64,000 bases of DNA, taken from the NCBI RefSeq assembly GCF_900475285.1, contig NZ_LS483370.1:2122001-2186000 (forward strand), written 5' to 3'. Positions within the stretch are counted from its first letter, which is position 1. Each line of letters starts with the position of its first letter. Shown in pieces: positions 1 through 8,999 of this stretch. The notes beneath the pieces are model-generated. The model was not told where the DNA came from. It did no database searches and saw only the letters and a program-made list of their open reading frames with translations. The translations under genes and the position numbers were made by a program. This DNA is from Pseudomonas taetrolens (GTDB lineage: Bacteria > Pseudomonadota > Gammaproteobacteria > Pseudomonadales > Pseudomonadaceae).

Positions 1-115
1 GCAGGGTTTCAATAGCCGAGGCAAAACCGATGGTCGTGAAGTTTGGTATCACCAGAAAGCCCACGGTCTTTACCGAGTGCTGGGTGTGCGGTGACCCTGT
101 AACAGGCGTTGCCAT
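1..115 (-). CDS. GlxA/AraC-type transcriptional regulator, N-terminal part (runs off the window)
   Basis: Only the first 38 codons are visible. After a short polar leader the protein reads TVGFLVIPNFTTIGFASAIE, which matches the first strand and helix of the DJ-1/PfpI-like sensor domain of GlxA-type AraC regulators (the group containing GbdR and CdhR, which control quaternary-amine catabolism). In that family the AraC helix-turn-helix domain is C-terminal, so it would lie outside the window. The ATG has a good ribosome site, GGAG, 8 to 11 bases upstream. It lies 165 bp downstream of tauA on the same strand, where tauB would normally follow. The family call is fairly safe; the ligand cannot be told. 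Confidence 0.6.
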   Translation of the reverse strand, partial: MATPVTGSPHTQHSVKTVGFLVIPNFTTIGFASAIETL

Positions 116-280
116 CCTTACGCTCCTTTTTTTGATCCGGGACGCGTCTAGCGTCGGGGTTCACACAGGGCACGGGATCCATTGCGCCGTGAATGAGCGT
201 TCAAGGAATGTCGTGCCCTGTATTTTTGAGTGTAAAGAAGCATTTGTTATGCCAGTGAACGCTCTGGCCGGGAAGGTTCT

Positions 281-1261
281 TTATCGTGGCAAAAACCTGT
301 CGCTGACATACACAGAATAGTCAGGCAGTACGCTTTCGATTTTGCCCTGATCCTTCAGGAACAGCGCGGTTCGGGCAATGTCCCTGGCCGTACCGCCGCC
401 AAGCAACTGAGGGCTTTTTTGCTCATCGGCCGAAGGGAAGTGCGCCCCCTGCAATAACTCGGGAATATCGGCAGCATTGGCCCCGGTGAGCGAGGCGATT
501 TTCTGCACCTGGGGCGAGTCGGCAGTCCAGTCAGCCCGATGGGCCTGATAATTGGCGATGGCCTCAAGGCTGACCCTGGCGAACTGCGCGACCACTTCGG
601 GGTGTTTGTCGGCAAAGTCCTTGCGCGCGACCCACACTTCAAAGGTTGGTGCGCCCCATTCACTGACTTGACCGGCATCGGTGAGTATCCTGCCGGTCTT
701 GCGGATTTCTCCCAGGGCGGGAGACCAGGTGAAGGCGCCGTCGATGTCGCCGCGCTTCCAGGCCGCGGTGATTTGCGCAGGGCTGAGGTTCACCACTTTT
801 ACCTGTTGCGGCGACAGGTTCCAGTGTTTCAGTGCCCCCAGCAGGCTGTAGTGCGAGGTGGACACGAACGGTGTGGCCAGCGTCTTGCCGATCAAGTCCT
901 GCGGTGAGGTAATACCGCTGCCATCACGTACCACCAGGGCCTCTGAACCTTTGATTTGTGCAGTGACGATAAAGGTCACCAGTGGCACCTTTCGCGAGGC
1001 GGCAGCTGCCAGCGGGCTTGATCCCAGATTACCGATCTGTACATCCCCCGAGGCCAGTGCCGCCACGACGGCGGGGCCTGAGTCGAAACGGCGCCAGTCG
1101 ATTTTCTGGCCAATGGCCTGGTCGTAGGTGCCTTCGGCCTGGGCCAGTTTGGTCGGGTCGATGCCGGTGATGTAGCCAATCGTCACCTCAGCCGCTTGTG
1201 TGCCGGGGCTAAGTCCCGCGAGTGAGAGGGAAAGGGCAATCAACAGTGTGCGCACGGACAT
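281..1261 (-). CDS. tauA: TauA-like taurine ABC transporter substrate-binding protein
   Basis: Periplasmic binding protein that would deliver taurine or a related aliphatic sulfonate to an ABC importer. The 326 residues begin with a Sec signal peptide (about 1–23, cleavage after TQA). The mature part has the family pattern: VTIGYITGIDPTKLA at the start, GDVQIGNLGSSPLAAA near residue 72, and GDIDGAFTWSPALGEI near 172. Length fits TauA (about 320). The tauB, tauC and tauD genes that normally follow are missing; the next gene on this strand is a GlxA-type regulator. The protein either uses permease and ATPase subunits encoded elsewhere or is a leftover of a rearranged operon. Sulfonate specificity is inferred from similarity only. 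Confidence 0.85.
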   Translation of the reverse strand: MSVRTLLIALSLSLAGLSPGTQAAEVTIGYITGIDPTKLAQAEGTYDQAIGQKIDWRRFDSGPAVVAALASGDVQIGNLGSSPLAAAASRKVPLVTFIVTAQIKGSEALVVRDGSGITSPQDLIGKTLATPFVSTSHYSLLGALKHWNLSPQQVKVVNLSPAQITAAWKRGDIDGAFTWSPALGEIRKTGRILTDAGQVSEWGAPTFEVWVARKDFADKHPEVVAQFARVSLEAIANYQAHRADWTADSPQVQKIASLTGANAADIPELLQGAHFPSADEQKSPQLLGGGTARDIARTALFLKDQGKIESVLPDYSVYVSDRFLPR

Positions 1262-1381
1262 GGGCTGGACCTTGTTCTGATGAGAAAACGAGAGAGTGCA
1301 AGGGAGGTCCGGCGGTCCGGTGAGGGGAATCTAAGTGCTTTAAATGAAAGGGGAAAATACCGTTTTGGAACTAGCTTAGAG

Positions 1382-1409
1382 CCTGGCCCTCTCCAGGCAG
1401 AGGGTCAGG
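1382..1409 (-). terminator. Hairpin downstream of the PBP2 gene
   Basis: Six-base stem CCCTCT/AGAGGG extended across one mismatch by CCTG/CAGG, with a six-base loop. It lies 18 bp beyond the mrdA stop in the direction of transcription. No T-run follows on the minus strand, so intrinsic termination is doubtful. Confidence 0.35.
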
Positions 1410-1427
1410 TTCAAGGGCTTGCAGGGT

Positions 1428-3320
1428 TTAGACGTGGGGCGCGCCATGCTTGAGCTGCGGGCTGGCGTATTGCGGTTTAAGGGCGCCTTGATTGTCCAGC
1501 AACCAGGCGTCCATCACTTTGCGCACCACAGGTCCGGCCACCCGGCCACCGGCTTCGCCGTTTTCGATCATCACCGAAATCACGATCTGCGGGTCTTCAG
1601 CCGGGGCAAACCCGACAAACAAGGCGTTATCGCGATTGCGCTCTGCGGTTTTCAGGCGGTTATAGCGTTCGCCTTGTTTGATGGCGACCACTTGCGCGGT
1701 GCCGCTTTTCCCGGCGATGCGGTATTGCGCACCCTGGGCAGATGCCCGGGCAATGCCCCGCGGATCATGCATGACCAACTGCATGGCATGGTTGACCTGC
1801 TCCCATTCCCGGGGATCGTGCAGCACGATATTGGCTATCGGGTGCTCATCCACCGGCGGCGTGCCGTCAATGGTGCGTGCCAGATGCGGGCGATTCCACA
1901 CCCCCTTGTTGGCGATCAGCGCAGTGGCCTGGGCCAGTTGCAACGGGGTGACCTGCATATAACCCTGGCCAATCCCCAGAATCACCGTTTCGCCGGGGAA
2001 CCAGGTCTGTCGACGGGTAATGCGCTTCCATTCGCGGGATGGCATCAAACCGGGCGACTCCTCGAACATGTCCAGCGAGACTTTTTGCCCCAGCCCGAAC
2101 TCCGCCATGTAGTCATGCATGCGGTCAATGCCCAGCTTGGAGGCCAGGTCATAGAAGTAGGTATCGTTGGAGCGCATGATCGCGGCGTTCAAGTCGACCC
2201 AGCCATCACCACTGTGGTTCCAGTTGCGGTACTTGTGTTCGACGTTGGGCAACTGGAAATAACCGGGGTCAAACACCCGGGTCGAAGCGGATATCACCCC
2301 GCTGTCGAGTCCGGCAATGGCCACTTCGGGTTTGATGGTCGAGCCCGGGGCATACAGCCCGCGCAGTGCCCGGTTGAACAACGGTTTGTCGATGGAGTCG
2401 CGCAGTCCCGAGTAGTCCCGGGTACTGATGCCGGTCACGAACAGGTTCGGGTCAAAGCTGGGCTTACTGACCATCGCCAGGACTTCACCGGTTTTCGGGT
2501 CGAGGGCGATGATCGAGCCGCGCCGATCCCCGAGGGCATCTTCAGCGGCTTCCTGCAGTTTGATGTCGAGGCTCAGCACGATGTTTTTGCCGGCCACCGC
2601 ATCGGTGTGCCGCAGCACGCGCATTACCCGCCCCTGGGCGTTGGTCTCGACCTCTTCAAAGCCGACCTTGCCATGCAGCTCGTGCTCGTAAAAACGTTCA
2701 ATCCCGGTTTTGCCGATGGACTGCGTACCCCGGTATTGCGTGCTGTCGAGCTGTTTGGCCTCTTTTTCATTGATCCGGCCGACATAGCCCACCGAATGTG
2801 CGAAATGGTCGCCCTGAGGGTAGTGGCGGACGAACTGCGCCTCGACATCGATGCCCGGCAGGCGGAACTGATTGACTGCCAGCAGGGCGATTTGCTCTTC
2901 GCTCAGGTCGTAGAGCAAGGTCGAGGGGTCGAAGGGGTGACGCGCCTGTTTCATGGCCTTGGCGAAAACGGCATGGTCCTCGTCAGGCAGGTGCAGGATG
3001 CCGAACACCGTGTCCAGCACCTTGGCAGTATCTACGGCGCGCTCGCGGGTAATGGTCATGTTGAAGCTGGGCTGGTTATCGGCCAGCAGCACGCCGTTGC
3101 GATCATAGATAAAACCGCGCTCCGGCGGGATCGGCAAGACGTGTACGCGATTGTTTTCGGACACGGTCGAGTTGTAAGCAAATTCGGTCACTTGCAAAAA
3201 GTACATCCGGCCAATCAGGGCGCAACTGATTGCCAGCACCAGCGCTGCGCACGCAATCAGTCTTTTATTGACCAGCCGCTTTTCGGATTCGTGGTCTTTG
3301 AGATGGATCGGCTCGGGCAT
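1428..3320 (-). CDS. mrdA: Penicillin-binding protein 2 (peptidoglycan transpeptidase)
   Basis: Class B PBP, the elongasome transpeptidase that cross-links lateral-wall peptidoglycan with RodA. One N-terminal membrane segment (LIACAALVLAISCALIGRMYFLQ, about residues 20–42) is followed by the dimerisation domain and then the transpeptidase domain with all three catalytic motifs: STIK (serine nucleophile, about 325), SND (about 380) and KSGT (about 545). The start is placed at MPEPIHLKDHE, the usual beginning of Pseudomonas PBP2, giving 630 residues; a longer reading adds 28 residues with no family resemblance. It stands alone and is not beside rodA, mltB or rlpA, so it is probably the second PBP2 copy many pseudomonads carry. 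Confidence 0.93.
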   Translation of the reverse strand: MPEPIHLKDHESEKRLVNKRLIACAALVLAISCALIGRMYFLQVTEFAYNSTVSENNRVHVLPIPPERGFIYDRNGVLLADNQPSFNMTITRERAVDTAKVLDTVFGILHLPDEDHAVFAKAMKQARHPFDPSTLLYDLSEEQIALLAVNQFRLPGIDVEAQFVRHYPQGDHFAHSVGYVGRINEKEAKQLDSTQYRGTQSIGKTGIERFYEHELHGKVGFEEVETNAQGRVMRVLRHTDAVAGKNIVLSLDIKLQEAAEDALGDRRGSIIALDPKTGEVLAMVSKPSFDPNLFVTGISTRDYSGLRDSIDKPLFNRALRGLYAPGSTIKPEVAIAGLDSGVISASTRVFDPGYFQLPNVEHKYRNWNHSGDGWVDLNAAIMRSNDTYFYDLASKLGIDRMHDYMAEFGLGQKVSLDMFEESPGLMPSREWKRITRRQTWFPGETVILGIGQGYMQVTPLQLAQATALIANKGVWNRPHLARTIDGTPPVDEHPIANIVLHDPREWEQVNHAMQLVMHDPRGIARASAQGAQYRIAGKSGTAQVVAIKQGERYNRLKTAERNRDNALFVGFAPAEDPQIVISVMIENGEAGGRVAGPVVRKVMDAWLLDNQGALKPQYASPQLKHGAPHV

Positions 3321-3513
3321 ATCGGGGGCTCGTATCGGTAAACAGAAGTGCAGTCGCCCGGGCAATGACCTGGGGGCGACGAAAGTCGGCGCACACCTTA
3401 CCAATAAGCCTGGGGCGGAGTGGGCATAAAGGCCGTTTTAAACATGAAACTCGACGGGCTGCGCAGGCAGCGGGCTGTTGTAGACTCTGCTCTTTTCAGC
3501 GGAAGCGATCCCG

Positions 3514-4437
3514 ATGTTGCCCTTGATTGACTGGCGGCCCCATGCGCCATTGCAGCGTTTACACATTAATTGGCTGCAACAGGCCGGGGTTGAGGTCGCG
3601 GTGCTGCGCCTTGACCTGATCGATCCGCTGATCAGCGGCAACAAGTGGTTCAAACTCACCGAACACCTGCGTGCGGCGCATGCTGGTGGCGCTGACGGGC
3701 TGATCAGTCTGGGCGGGGCGCATTCCAATCATCTGCATGCGCTGGCAGCCGCCGGCAAGCGTTTTGGTTTCGCTACGGTGGGGCTGTTGCGCGGGCATGC
3801 GCAGCAAACCCCCACCACGCAGGACCTCGAACGCTTTGGCATGCAGCTGCACTGGCTGGGTTTTGGCGGTTACCGGGCACGTCACGAGCCGGGTTTCTGG
3901 GCGCCCTGGCAAGCCCTGTACCCGCAGTTGTACCCGGTACCCGAAGGCGGCGGCAGCCTGGCGGGTGCCCTGGGGTGCAGGCCGCTGGTGAGTCTGGTGC
4001 GCGGACAACTGGGTGCTGTGGGCTGGGATGACTACGACGGTTGGTGGCTGGCCGCCGGTACCGGCACGACGCTGGCTGGTCTGGTGCTGGCCGAAGCTGG
4101 CGAACGTCCGGTATATGGTGCACTGGCGGTGCCGCAGGATCATGGGGTGGCGCCGCAGGTCGAGGCCATTCTGCAACAGGCGGGGAGTGCCTCGGCGGCC
4201 TTTGACTTGATCGAGGCCAGCCGCGCTGGTTTCGCCCGGGTTGACGAGGCGTTGCTGGCGTTCATTCAGGCCAGCGAACAGGCGGCAGGTGTGCCGCTGG
4301 AGCCGTTGTACACCGGCAAGGCGCTGATGGCGCTCAAGCAGGCGGTCGAAGAAGGAGGCATCGAGCGTGGTAAACGTCTGGTTTTTGTCCACACCGGCGG
4401 CTTGCAAGGCCGCCGGGGGGTTGCAGCGAAAACCTAG
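3514..4437 (+). CDS. PLP-dependent D-cysteine desulfhydrase / ACC-deaminase family protein
   Basis: Fold-type II PLP enzyme of 307 residues. SGNKWFKL places the Schiff-base lysine at about residue 44, and GGAHSNHLHALAAAG (about 67–81) is the substrate/PLP-binding loop shared by D-cysteine desulfhydrase and 1-aminocyclopropane-1-carboxylate deaminase. The glycine-rich phosphate-binding loop AAGTGTTLAG is present near 180. Most pseudomonad homologues in this setting are thought to act as D-cysteine desulfhydrases (D-cysteine to pyruvate, sulfide and ammonia), but substrate cannot be settled from sequence. The ATG follows a GGAAG ribosome site. It is divergent from mrdA and converges on a cytochrome b561 with a 4-bp overlap. 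Confidence 0.85.
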   Translation: MLPLIDWRPHAPLQRLHINWLQQAGVEVAVLRLDLIDPLISGNKWFKLTEHLRAAHAGGADGLISLGGAHSNHLHALAAAGKRFGFATVGLLRGHAQQTPTTQDLERFGMQLHWLGFGGYRARHEPGFWAPWQALYPQLYPVPEGGGSLAGALGCRPLVSLVRGQLGAVGWDDYDGWWLAAGTGTTLAGLVLAEAGERPVYGALAVPQDHGVAPQVEAILQQAGSASAAFDLIEASRAGFARVDEALLAFIQASEQAAGVPLEPLYTGKALMALKQAVEEGGIERGKRLVFVHTGGLQGRRGVAAKT

Positions 4438-4982
4438 CTGCGCTTGGGCAGCATGCGCAACAGGGTGTTGTCCTTGATCACATAGTGATGCGCCAGACCC
4501 GCCAGCGCGTGCAAGCCGATCAGCCAATAGCCGATGGAACCGCCCAGTTCGTGCCAGCTTTTGATCTGTTTGGCGAATTCCGGGTCTTTGACGGTTAAAG
4601 CGGGCAGGTCGAAGCCGTAGAAGAACACCGATTTGTCGTTGTAGCTAAGAATCAGATAGCCCAGCAGCGGCATGCCGATCATGAATATATACAGCGCCCA
4701 GTGCATCAGCGTCGCCAGAGCGGTTTGCCAGGCTGGCGGGGTGGGGGTGATTTTCGGCGCTACCCCCAGGGTGCGGGCCAGCAGCCGCAACCAGACCAGG
4801 GTGAAGACGGTCAGGCCGAGCATAAAGTGCGCATCTTTCATCAAGTTACGACCGTCGCTGTCTTTCGGGAATATTCCGCGAAACTCGATCGAGGCATATA
4901 TCAGTACGAACAGCAGCACCATGAACCAGTGCAAGGCAATGGACATTCGGCTGTAACGGTCGGCGGAGCTTTTCCAGGACAT
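4434..4982 (-). CDS. Cytochrome b561 family protein (CybB-like)
   Basis: Inner-membrane dihaem cytochrome b of 182 residues with four predicted transmembrane helices (about 15–33, 52–70, 92–112, 146–166). Histidines at 18, 52, 94, 144 and 158 lie at the positions that supply haem ligands in CybB. CybB-type proteins oxidise quinol; the Escherichia coli enzyme passes electrons to superoxide. The start has a GAGGA ribosome site. Its stop overlaps the end of the convergent PLP-enzyme gene by 4 bp. A second, more distant b561 lies at 34.4 kb. Confidence 0.9.
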   Translation of the reverse strand: MSWKSSADRYSRMSIALHWFMVLLFVLIYASIEFRGIFPKDSDGRNLMKDAHFMLGLTVFTLVWLRLLARTLGVAPKITPTPPAWQTALATLMHWALYIFMIGMPLLGYLILSYNDKSVFFYGFDLPALTVKDPEFAKQIKSWHELGGSIGYWLIGLHALAGLAHHYVIKDNTLLRMLPKRS

Positions 4983-5089
4983 GGCTTTTCCTCACGGTTC
5001 ATATCGGTAAGCCTCCGTTCTTGTACGACGGAGTGCCTTTACTTTAATAGGCCTGTGTTACTTCGTACTTGAGGCAGGTCAGATTTATT

Positions 5090-6043
5090 TCAACCAGGGT
5101 TGCCCGGGACTTTGGGCCAAAGGTCGGAAACCAGGAACAGGCGCTCGGCTTCCTCCCAGTCGCCACCGCCGTTTTCGGCCAGACGCACCAACAGCTGGGC
5201 GGGAGCCAGGGGGTGCAGTTCTGACAACCAGACCTCCAATTGTTGTTCAGACCATAGCCCATCGGAGCCGGAGTGCGCAGGCGCAAGCCAGGCATGCCGG
5301 GGCAAGGGCTGCCAGCAACCGGCGGCACTCTGGCGAATGAACGCCGGCCAGTCCCGTTGATGCAGCCAGCGGCCTCGCAAGTGACCGGGGTGAGCGCCGG
5401 CCGGTGGCAGCGAATGGCCGGGCCATGGATACAGCAGGTAGCCGCCGAGCCACAGATGGGCATCGAAGTGATGCACATCCATCTGCGCGAGAATCTCACG
5501 GCTTTCCGGGCGGCTGGACATGGGCAATTGATGCTGGGTGAAATGCTTGAGCTTGCGGTCGAGCCGGTCATTGCTGCCGGGGCCGAGCCAGTGCGTCGGA
5601 TCGTGGCCATCCGCGTCTTGCGGGCCGAGATAGAGTTTTATCGCCAGTTCCAGATGATGCACACCGTCACGGTCACGCAGCAGCATGTCCAGTTCACCCA
5701 GCGTATGGCCGCCCACACGGATCGGCAGGTTGGCGGCCAACAACTCGACACCGGGCGCCTGGTCGATGGCAAATTGCCAAAGCCGTTCGTAGTAGCGCCC
5801 CAATCGGCGGGTGGTGGCCTGTGCCAGCCACTGCTGCAGCGGTTCGTTGTGGCGGTCGAGCTCTCGCAGCCAACGCTCCAGTTGGTCGGGGGCCTGTACC
5901 CAGTCGCTGCCGGTCAGCGGGTGGCGCTGAGGCCAGGGCGTCTGGCTGAGCATGGGCGGGGCGAGAATCACCCACGCCAGGTCCCGCACCTCGGGGTGGC
6001 GCAATTGACGGGGCAGGTTAAGCAAGTCGGGGAAGAGGATCAT
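5090..6043 (-). CDS. DUF1853 family protein
   Basis: Conserved protein of 317 residues that I match to DUF1853 from memory of the pseudomonad family, commonly found next to nadK. No signal peptide or membrane segment is seen. Tryptophan- and proline-rich stretches and a central segment with [28 protein letters not shown] (about residues 105–135) stand out. That segment resembles the core of PD-(D/E)xK nuclease folds (an ExD/E…ExK-like pattern), but nuclease function is only a suggestion. It is divergent from nadK across a 103-bp promoter region. Confidence 0.7.
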   Translation of the reverse strand: MILFPDLLNLPRQLRHPEVRDLAWVILAPPMLSQTPWPQRHPLTGSDWVQAPDQLERWLRELDRHNEPLQQWLAQATTRRLGRYYERLWQFAIDQAPGVELLAANLPIRVGGHTLGELDMLLRDRDGVHHLELAIKLYLGPQDADGHDPTHWLGPGSNDRLDRKLKHFTQHQLPMSSRPESREILAQMDVHHFDAHLWLGGYLLYPWPGHSLPPAGAHPGHLRGRWLHQRDWPAFIRQSAAGCWQPLPRHAWLAPAHSGSDGLWSEQQLEVWLSELHPLAPAQLLVRLAENGGGDWEEAERLFLVSDLWPKVPGNPG

Positions 6044-6081
6044 TCTGCGAGCATAGCTGTTTGTCAGGCGCTGAAAGGGTT

Positions 6082-6109
6082 TTGTCTATTGTGGTCTTTC
6101 GCCCATAAT
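6082..6109 (+). promoter_or_regulatory. Probable sigma-70 promoter of nadK
   Basis: TTGTCT and CATAAT are separated by 16 bp, with the likely start about 30 bp before the nadK ATG. Both hexamers are one or two bases off consensus. Confidence 0.5.
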
Positions 6110-6146
6110 CGTTGTTTTCACCTGTCAACAACCCCGCAGGAGCCTC

Positions 6147-7037
6147 ATGGAGCAATTTCGTAATATCGGCATCATTGGTCGTTTGGGCAGTTCTCAGGTG
6201 CTCGACACGGTTCGCCGACTGAAAAAATTCCTGCTTGGGCGACACCTGCACGTGATCCTTGAAGACACCATTGCCGAGGTTTTGCCCGGTCATGGCCTGC
6301 AAACCTCTTCGCGAAAAATGCTCGGTGAAGTCTGCGACATGGTGATCGTGGTGGGCGGCGATGGCAGTTTGCTGGGGGCTGCCCGTGCACTGGCGCGGCA
6401 CAATGTTCCGGTACTGGGCATCAACCGCGGCAGCCTGGGCTTTTTGACCGATATCCGGCCGGACGAACTTGAAGTCAAGGTCGCCGAGGTGCTGGACGGG
6501 CACTACCTGGTTGAAAACCGCTTTTTGCTGCAGGCCGAGGTTCGCCGCCACGGCGAGGCGATCGGGCAGGGCGATGCCCTGAATGACGTGGTGCTGCACC
6601 CTGGCAAATCCACGCGAATGATCGAGTTCGAGCTGCATATCGACGGCCAGTTCGTGTGCAGCCAAAAGGCCGACGGCCTGATTGTCGCCACACCGACCGG
6701 CTCCACGGCCTATGCCATGTCTGCCGGAGGGCCGATCATGCACCCCAAACTCGATGCGATCGTCATCGTCCCGATGTACCCGCATACCCTCAGCAGTCGG
6801 CCGATTGTGGTCGATGGCAACAGCGAGCTGAAGATCGTGGTGGCCAAGGACATGCAGATCTACCCGCAAGTGTCGTGTGATGGTCAGAACCATTTCACCT
6901 GTGCGCCGGGCGACACCATCACTGTCAGTAAAAAAGCGCAGAAGCTGCGCCTGATTCACCCGCTGGACCACAACTACTATGAAGTGTGTCGGACCAAGCT
7001 TGGCTGGGGTAGCCGACTGGGCGGTAGGGCTGACTGA
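6147..7037 (+). CDS. nadK: NAD kinase
   Basis: ATP-dependent phosphorylation of NAD to NADP, cytosolic and essential in most bacteria. The 296 residues match the family length. The signature GGDGS is at 70–74, a second glycine-rich block (GINRGSLGFLTDI) follows near 95–107, and the NAD-binding region has ATPTGSTAYAMSAGGPI near 180–197. The start has a GGAG ribosome site 7 bases upstream. The stop codon shares a base with the start of the next gene, so nadK, the phosphoesterase and the rhomboid gene form a tightly coupled operon. Confidence 0.97.
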   Translation: MEQFRNIGIIGRLGSSQVLDTVRRLKKFLLGRHLHVILEDTIAEVLPGHGLQTSSRKMLGEVCDMVIVVGGDGSLLGAARALARHNVPVLGINRGSLGFLTDIRPDELEVKVAEVLDGHYLVENRFLLQAEVRRHGEAIGQGDALNDVVLHPGKSTRMIEFELHIDGQFVCSQKADGLIVATPTGSTAYAMSAGGPIMHPKLDAIVIVPMYPHTLSSRPIVVDGNSELKIVVAKDMQIYPQVSCDGQNHFTCAPGDTITVSKKAQKLRLIHPLDHNYYEVCRTKLGWGSRLGGRAD

Positions 7038-8008
7038 TGCTCGATCCAGCGCGCAGTTACGATTTGATCGGTGACGTGCATGGTTGTGCTCATACTCTTG
7101 AGCACCTCCTGGAGCGTCTGGGCTATCGCAAACACGCCGGTACCTGGCGACACCCGCAACGGATGGCGGTGTTCCTGGGCGACATCATTGATCGTGGCCC
7201 GCGTATTCGCGAGGCACTGCATATTGTTTACGACATGGTTCAAGCCGGTCAGGCGCTGTGCCTGATGGGCAACCATGAATTCAACGCGCTGGGCTGGTGC
7301 ACCCCGGCACCGGCCGGCACGGGCAAGCATTTCGTGCGTGAGCACACCCCGCGCCACGCCAGGCTGATCCACGAGACCCTTGAACAGTTCGCACAGTACC
7401 CTGGCGACTGGCACGACTTCGTGCAGTGGTTTTATGACATGCCGCTGTTTGTCGACGCCGGTCGTTTTCGGGTCGTACACGCCTGCTGGGATGCCGATGT
7501 GATCGCCGCACTGCGTGCGAAGTACCCCGATGGCTGTATCGACCGGCCTTTCCTGCAAGCCGCTGCGGTGCCGGAAAGCTTTGCCAGCATGGCCTTCAAC
7601 CGTTTGTTGCGCGGCACTGACATGCGCCTGCCGGACGGCATGACCCTGACCGGTGGCGATGGCCTGACCCGGGCGTTTTTTCGCACCAAGTTCTGGGAAG
7701 ATGACCCCAAGACCTACGGAGATATCGTGTTCCAACCTGACGCTCTGCCTGAGCTCGTTGCAAAAAAACCGTTATCGACCACTGAAAAAGGTGCGCTGCT
7801 GCGCTATGGCAGTGATGAGCCGCTGTTGTTTGTGGGCCATTACTGGCGCAGCGGCCAGCCGGCACCGATCCGGCCGAACCTGGCCTGTCTTGATTACAGT
7901 GCCGTGCTCTACGGGAAACTGGTTGCTTATCGCCTGGATCAGGAAACACGCCTCGATCCGGCCAAGTTCGTGTGGGTGGATGTTGAACGCCCGGAGGCCG
8001 TGCAATGA
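7037..8008 (+). CDS. Calcineurin-like metallophosphoesterase
   Basis: Dimetal phosphatase of the PrpE/ApaH-like group, 323 residues. The three metal-binding motifs are clear: GDVHG (12–16), GDIIDRG (48–54) and GNHE (78–81); further ligand histidines lie in VVHACWD (about 150) and FVGHYWR (about 270). Related enzymes hydrolyse phosphoproteins or dinucleoside polyphosphates; the natural substrate here is unknown. Translation is coupled to nadK by a one-base overlap and to the rhomboid gene by a 4-bp overlap, which hints at a link to nucleotide metabolism, but that is inference. Confidence 0.88.
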   Translation: MLDPARSYDLIGDVHGCAHTLEHLLERLGYRKHAGTWRHPQRMAVFLGDIIDRGPRIREALHIVYDMVQAGQALCLMGNHEFNALGWCTPAPAGTGKHFVREHTPRHARLIHETLEQFAQYPGDWHDFVQWFYDMPLFVDAGRFRVVHACWDADVIAALRAKYPDGCIDRPFLQAAAVPESFASMAFNRLLRGTDMRLPDGMTLTGGDGLTRAFFRTKFWEDDPKTYGDIVFQPDALPELVAKKPLSTTEKGALLRYGSDEPLLFVGHYWRSGQPAPIRPNLACLDYSAVLYGKLVAYRLDQETRLDPAKFVWVDVERPEAVQ

Positions 8009-8877
8009 GTGCCGTCGCTGTTTTACGCTTGCCGCTGTCCACCGACCTGAGCGGGTTTGTGAGTTTACTCAAGCGCATGCAAGTGCCGCATCGGGTCAGC
8101 GAAGAAGCCGGTGAACAGGTGCTGTGGGCACCCGAAACCATTGCCGACGATGTGCGCAGCCTGTATCAGCGTTTCCCGGTGGGTGATCCCGATCACGCAT
8201 TGCCCATCGTCGAACGCCCGCCTGCCATGGGCCGCCCAGGCTTCGCCCGACAATTGCGTGACAGCCCGGCGACCGCTGCGATTTTGCTGCTGTGCGTGAT
8301 TGTCGCTGCGCTGACGCAGTTGGGTGACAACTTGTCAGCCCTCAGCGCGCTGACATTCCTTGATTTCAGCATTCACGGCCAGTACATCCAGTTCACGCCG
8401 CTGGCCGATAGCCTGGCGGCGGGGCAGTGGTGGCGTTTATTCACGCCGATGCTGATTCACTTCGGCTTCCTGCACATCGCCATGAACGGCATGTGGTATT
8501 GGGAGCTGGGGCGGCGCATTGAAATGCGTCAGGGCAGCATCAACCTGATCGGCCTGAGCCTGTTGTTCAGCGTGGTGTCCAACGTGGCCCAATACCTGTT
8601 TGGCGGCCCAAGCCTGTTTGGCGGATTGTCCGGGGTGTTGTATGGCTTGCTCGGGCATGTCTGGATTTACCAGCGGATGGCACCCAACCCGATGTATCAC
8701 ATGCCTCGCGGCGTACTGGTGATGATGCTGGTCTGGCTGGCGCTGTGCATGTCGGGGCTGGTGTCGATGATGGGGTTTGGCCAGATCGCCAACGCGGCCC
8801 ATGTCGGCGGCTTGTTGATCGGATGCCTGACCGGTTTGCTCGGCGGTCTTTGGGCGCGACGCAAACAGGTTGCTTAA
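8005..8877 (+). CDS. Rhomboid-family intramembrane serine protease (GlpG-like)
   Basis: Inner-membrane protease of 290 residues that cleaves transmembrane helices. The N-terminal 85 residues form a soluble cytoplasmic domain of the GlpG type. Six hydrophobic helices follow. The oxyanion motif HIAMN is at 157–161, the catalytic serine is in GLSGVLYG (Ser209), and the catalytic histidine is in NAAHVGG (His266). All active-site residues are intact, so it should be active. The start overlaps the stop of the preceding gene by 4 bp. Confidence 0.92.
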   Translation: MSAVAVLRLPLSTDLSGFVSLLKRMQVPHRVSEEAGEQVLWAPETIADDVRSLYQRFPVGDPDHALPIVERPPAMGRPGFARQLRDSPATAAILLLCVIVAALTQLGDNLSALSALTFLDFSIHGQYIQFTPLADSLAAGQWWRLFTPMLIHFGFLHIAMNGMWYWELGRRIEMRQGSINLIGLSLLFSVVSNVAQYLFGGPSLFGGLSGVLYGLLGHVWIYQRMAPNPMYHMPRGVLVMMLVWLALCMSGLVSMMGFGQIANAAHVGGLLIGCLTGLLGGLWARRKQVA

Positions 8878-8880
8878 TGC

Positions 8881-8965
8881 TGTAGCTGCTGCCGAAGGCG
8901 GCGATAAGGCCCGCGAAAAAGCAGGGCCGCTGCGCTGCCCATCGCAGCCTGCGGCAGCGGCTACA
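8881..8965. repeat. REPIN (pair of inverted REP sequences)
   Basis: Two 25-bp arms, 8881–8905 and 8941–8965, are near-perfect inverted copies of the Pseudomonas REP motif (TGTAGC…CTGC at the tips). They are separated by a GC-rich spacer. It lies in the intergenic gap after the rhomboid gene, the usual position for REP doublets. Confidence 0.85.
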
Positions 8966-8999
8966 GGCTTGTTTATTCTTTAAAGAGTGGAAAAGAACC

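Noticed and set aside
30..320. Plus-strand 96-codon frame at the left edge
   Set aside because: It is antisense to the GlxA-type regulator start and reaches into tauA; no ribosome site or family resemblance.
1419..3341. 640-codon open frame on the plus strand opposite mrdA
   Set aside because: It is the antisense shadow of a well-conserved gene in GC-rich DNA. Its translation has no recognisable domain.
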